Origin: Rutpela maculata
Taxonomy: Eukaryota; Arthropoda; Insecta; Coleoptera; Cerambycidae
Direction of reading: 5' to 3'
DNA length: 64,000 bases
Assembly: GCA_936432065.2 (NCBI GenBank)
Contig: OW386289.2
Location: 91,571,736 to 91,635,735 of the forward strand
A program made the translations under genes and the position numbers. Below are positions 59,900 to 64,000 of this stretch, one piece after another (positions within the stretch are counted from its first letter, which is position 1; the number at the start of each line of letters is the position of its first letter). The notes under the pieces were generated by a model. It was given only the letters and a program-made list of their open reading frames with translations. It was not told the DNA's origin and did not search any database.

Positions 59900-60808
59900 T
59901 GTAGCTTATTCATCTACATATTAATATATTATAACCATCTCTATGGATATTAAAAAGATTTTTATATAGTGGAAGAAAGCGGATAAGATTTCGATGTACT
60001 TGACTTTATTAAGAAGATTTTTTTATATAGTGGAAGAAAGCGTATAAGATTGCGATGTACTTGCCTTTATTAAGAAATTATTACTCGCAAAGCTGGGAAT
60101 AAGAATTAAGCAGGAGAGCCTTAATGCGTATTATGGATGAAGATTTAAGCTTTCCGTTGTACCAGTATATGGTACTTTCATAATACAGGTATTGAAAAGA
60201 ATATTGTTAATAATTCTAAATCACTGGAAGTTAATAATATTTTGACGTTAAAATATCTGACAGCTTTACAATGGGAATTTATGTTTAATGGTATAATGAA
60301 TTAAATATTTATCAATATGTCCAGACGCCCTCCACATCATCCACTCCACCGGCAGCTGATACGACATGGCATCACTTACAAGTTCCAGATTATTTTCCAA
60401 GACAACCTTAAGTTTTATCCAGAACATTGTGCAATTATTTTTATCTTGTGCATGTGTAGGTGGGTGCTCCATTTATATTACCCCCTGCAATATTAGATCA
60501 TCTTATCAACGTATCAATTTATTAATTATTGTGAACTTTTATTTTAATTTCCAAAATATTCTTTAATTGAATTTATTAAATGGATTAATTCCATAAGTTG
60601 GTAAATGAATTAGTTTTTTGTGGTTCAATATATAGATTATTGCTATAGATAAATTATTTCATCACTATGTAATTTATAAGTCAAATCTGACTTTTCTTTT
60701 TTAAATTTGATACTTTGGTAAGTTGGTGTCTCTTTTGCAAGGGGAAGTATATGTAGCGTACTCATCTACATATTAATATATTATAACCATCTCTATGGAT
60801 ATTAAAAA
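59900..60808 (+). repeat. 57-bp direct repeats 0.85 kb apart, plus a tandem duplication
   Basis: A 57-bp stretch (core catctacatattaatatatt, then tctctatggatatt) at 59900-59956 recurs at 60752-60808 with two or three mismatches. Immediately after the first copy a 60-bp unit is tandemly duplicated (59955-60013 and 60014-60073; core tatatagtggaagaaagcg). Confidence 0.75.
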
Positions 60809-61009
60809 ATAACATTAAAATCTTTTGAAACTGAAATTTATATTTGTTTAATAGCCGAATTATGCTATAAAAGTCATTAAATTATCATTATTGTCATTAT
60901 TTTACTTTATTTACGTTATTTTACCCTAATGAAATACAGGAAGCGAGCTCTAAATATTTAATTACTATTACTATTACGTAAAATTAGGAGATGAATGGTG
61001 CCTCTTAAA

Positions 61010-61160
61010 ATCATGATGATAAAAAAGCTCCAAGTCATTAGATTTTTTCATACCGTCATTTTATTCCTCAAATAATGATGTGAAATAATGAGATATTTGA
61101 GGAATAAATTGACAGTAGGAAAAAATCTTGATGACTTAGAGCTTTTTTATCGTCAGATTT
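61010..61160. repeat. Hairpin-forming repeat
   Basis: gataaaaaagctccaagtca pairs with tgacttagagcttttttatc, and ttattcctcaaat with atttgaggaataa. It is followed by the gatttggattcagcgc motif shared with other foldbacks. No gene. Confidence 0.65.
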
Positions 61161-61639
61161 GGATTCAGCGCACCATAACCTATAAAATGATATGTCTGGT
61201 CATCACAGATTTTTTTTGTGTGCTGGTTATTGTATTATTCTAGAAATTGATTTTATAATTTGTTTCATTTATGAAGTGTTATTTTGTTCTTGTTTTTTCT
61301 TTTATTTGCCAATATATATTGATGTTACTTAAAGGTTTAAACAATCAGATATTGCTTAATTTTGTAGTTGTTATTAAATGTTAAGAGGGAGCAACGCGAT
61401 CAAATCAGAGGGGAGTGGGCGGAAATGAGCCAATAAAGTACAGAAAGCTGTTGTGTTGGTTGTCTAGTTTTGGTGTTCGTACTTTCTTTACTATTGCTCT
61501 ACCTACTTACAATCGCCCCTGAAAGATCAAGAACACATCGAGACCAAGCTTCAAATATATGAAATGAGTGTGCATTGGTTATAAATGTAATTATTTTTGC
61601 AATCATTTTTAATTATATGGAAGTGACTCCATCTATTAA

Positions 61640-63125
61640 AACAGCATTGTACAAAAAAAAAAATTCCAGCAAAAAGCATTTTTTAGCGAACTGGCTCATG
61701 TTATTAAACTGATCAAAAGATATTCTTGTAAGTAAATGAATACTACACTTCTATTGAAGAACATATGTAGCTAAAACTTGTTTATTAGCCAATGTGAAGA
61801 GAGATCCCAAGTAACGCAAAGTCGCGGGAACGTATCGGAGACTATAAAAGCCACGATAAAGTGGACCGCTACCATAAGATGCCATGTCCCTGCTACATGG
61901 CAGCTACGTAGCCGCCACTAATATGGGGAAAAAGTTTATTTAAATTTTTCTCTATAAATGTGACTATGTTTAGTTACTATAAAGGATCGGGGTAGCAGCG
62001 GGTACTACTCCGCGGCCTAGTAACCGCTACGTGGCTGCCTAGTAACTGCCACTATCACTTTTTAAAATGGTGTTTATCTTTTACTGACCTCTATTTCACT
62101 TGGCGGAGTGAAATAATATTATACCAAAAAGATGTGTACTTTAGGCGCGTGTTTAAAGTACTTCTTTAGCCATTTTTTCAAACTCAAATTACCTTTTTGA
62201 TATTACTTGACATATTGCGTGATAAAATTTCAACGCGCCCTCAAAATAACCTTTTTTTTGTAATTTTTTGACAAAATAATTTAAAAAGGCAAGATTAAAA
62301 AATGTAATTATTTATTAGGGAAACATTTGGAATGCTTTCAAAATTATTTTTCGTAAAAGTTTATGATAAAATATTAAAATAACCATTGTCTATTTTTGAT
62401 TAAAACCAATTTTTTTTTTCTAAAAATTTTAACGACTAATAATGGCCGATTTTAACAAAGGTACTATAAAGTTACGCCCTCCACCATTTTACCTGTAAAA
62501 GATCTGTGACTGGTGGCCCAATAGCAACTATCCTGATGTGACTCTATAGTATCAGATTCTATTTTGGAACTGTAAAGTACCAACAGGAACTATTTCGCTA
62601 ACCATGTTGCCACTAAAATGCCACGATATTTTAAAGTTCCAAGTGATGGTCACTGGAACTATTCTGGAACCTAGATTGCCTCTCTATGTACTCAGTTACT
62701 TTATTTAGGCATCTTAATGGCTCTGGTGGGTGGCCAGTCGGGTGGCAGTAACTGACTCACCGGTACTATATAGTTTTTGCCACTATAGAGTAACAATAAA
62801 ATGATACTGCCAAGTTCCAGTAACTACCCAAATGTTACTTTGACTTTGGGTGTTTACAGTTCCAATAAATGGTATCGGTGTGGTAACAGTTACTTTAAAA
62901 GAACCATATAAGTAGCCTTGCCCAATAAAGTAGCAATATTAGTACCAGGGTGTACCCCAGGAACTAAGGCTTCGTAGCAAAACCGAAACGATTTGGAACC
63001 ATGTGTGTTACTTGGGATCTTCAATAGAAGTATTCATTTACTTACAAGAATATCTTTTTTTCAGTATAATAACGCCAGCCTGGCTAAAAACTGTTTTTTC
63101 CCAGTCAAGATTTTTAGTACAGTGC
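61640..63125. mobile_element. 1.5-kb inverted-repeat element with internal motif arrays
   Basis: Outer arms: 61640-61770 (agatattcttgtaagtaaat, tactacacttctattgaag) pair with 63013-63125. Inside them 61806-63018 starts cccaagtaac and ends gttacttggg, and is dense in (a/g)gtaac and ggtac motifs in both orientations. No recognisable protein. The outer and inner parts may be two nested elements. Confidence 0.65.
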
Positions 63126-63204
63126 TTTTTTCTTTTTAATGTAACCAACATAACCTTAAATTTTAAGTTTTTCAAGTTTATTCTCATTTATTCTCGATGT
63201 TTGT

Positions 63205-63500
63205 ATACGCATTTTTAGCTTGAAGCCGTACTGGCTCCAAGCAAATATTTAAAAATTCACATAAACAATTTTTCAATATTGTTGATTAATAAAAATAAGC
63301 TGCTAATTAGTTAGATTTCCAACCTACAAAAAGAGTCCTATTTTATTAGGACAAAGTATTTAGAACTTCATAAACATTACACTGAACTAGATTTTAATTG
63401 AAAATATGGGAACCGGGCAGAAATTTTAATAACAGCTGTGTAATACTCTTAAATCTTAAGAATCACATATTTTTGAGGTTAGCTGTGACACGTGCTATAA
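63205..63500 (-). repeat. Dispersed repeat, second copy of 21400-21725
   Basis: Reverse complement of the 21.4-kb copy: gcttgaagccgtactggctc, attacactgaactag and tatttttgaggttagctgtg. The two copies differ by scattered substitutions and small indels. Confidence 0.6.
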
Positions 63501-64000
63501 TAGCAACACTGCCTACCCTTCGCCCCCCACTTCAGCTTTGCGATTGGCGTTGTCTCCTCTTAATTGATAAAAAAAAAACAATAGATATCAATCATTTGGG
63601 TTTAGTAAAAAGTAATTTTTTAGTCATTATTTTCAAAAGTTTGGGTCATTAAGTCATAATTTTTTAGTAAGGTCTAAGCTGAGATCCCCGAACAGTTGTT
63701 CAAATGCTGTCCATCAACGCCAGTACACATCTGAACTCGCATAGTTATATTTCAAAGAACATAGGACATCTGCAGGTGACGTCACAAGGTCGTTGCTTGG
63801 ATGGTAAACAAATAAATAACCTCACTTTATTTCTAACGTTTGTGGTTTGCTGAGAGTTGTGCTTTGTGATATTCGAAGTTTGTATACTTTGAACAATAAT
63901 ATATTTAGCTGGGCGATTTTCTGCGTCTGCTATAAGTACATTTGACTCTAATTATGTATATTAATTATTATTATACGTTGAACACTGAAATTCATAAGGA

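Noticed and set aside
1..64000. CRISPR arrays, bacterial operons, rRNA genes
   Set aside because: None seen; the sequence is eukaryotic and the repeats are transposon-derived.

Overview
The window is a piece of an animal nuclear genome, most likely an insect and quite possibly a beetle with a large, repeat-rich genome. The evidence is one spliced gene with GT-AG introns, A+T-rich sequence, and a dense mix of non-LTR retrotransposons and terminal-inverted-repeat DNA transposons. The species assignment is inference only.

The one cellular gene I recognise is a complete Gcn5/PCAF-type histone acetyltransferase (KAT2) on the + strand. It runs from the ATG at 7478 to the TGA at 59072. Thirteen coding exons join with consistent splice phases into 2382 coding bases, or 793 residues. 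The domain order is PCAF N-terminal domain (exons 2-5), acetyltransferase domain (exons 8-10) and bromodomain (exons 11-13). Nothing in the reading frame is broken. Three introns are only 55-58 bp, while the others are swollen by mobile DNA (up to 8.4 kb), so the gene occupies 51.6 kb.

The rest is mobile DNA. Upstream of the gene (1-7477) lie a decayed I/R1/LOA-like LINE running off the left edge, a MULE-like MITE, a solo LTR and a hAT-like MITE. Intron 1 holds a SINE-like repeat with an inverted end, a foldback, and a 2.47-kb TIR element with an 8-bp target duplication that carries the C-terminal part of a CXC-domain protein. Introns 3 and 4 hold foldback elements, a LINE 3' end with a 24-bp target duplication and a LINE RNase H remnant. 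Intron 6 holds a 4.5-kb LINE split by a hAT MITE, a hAT MITE nested in another hAT MITE, and a decayed PIN-like/GCDT/CXC gene. Intron 7 holds a second GCDT/CXC gene cut in two by a reverse-strand LINE, and further LINE debris. Intron 8 holds a nested foldback with a 76-aa ORF and another hAT MITE. Intron 10 holds a 1.6-kb inverted triplication with a 16-bp target duplication and a 2-kb element full of short motif arrays. Intron 12 holds a 1.9-kb foldback, a THAP-like fragment, a hAT transposase pseudogene and the second SINE-like copy. Downstream of the gene (59073-64000) there is another large inverted-repeat element.

The best candidate for something poorly described is the PIN-like/GCDT/CXC protein family. 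It appears three times here, once inside an element with clear terminal repeats and a target duplication. The inverted triplication and the motif-array elements come next.
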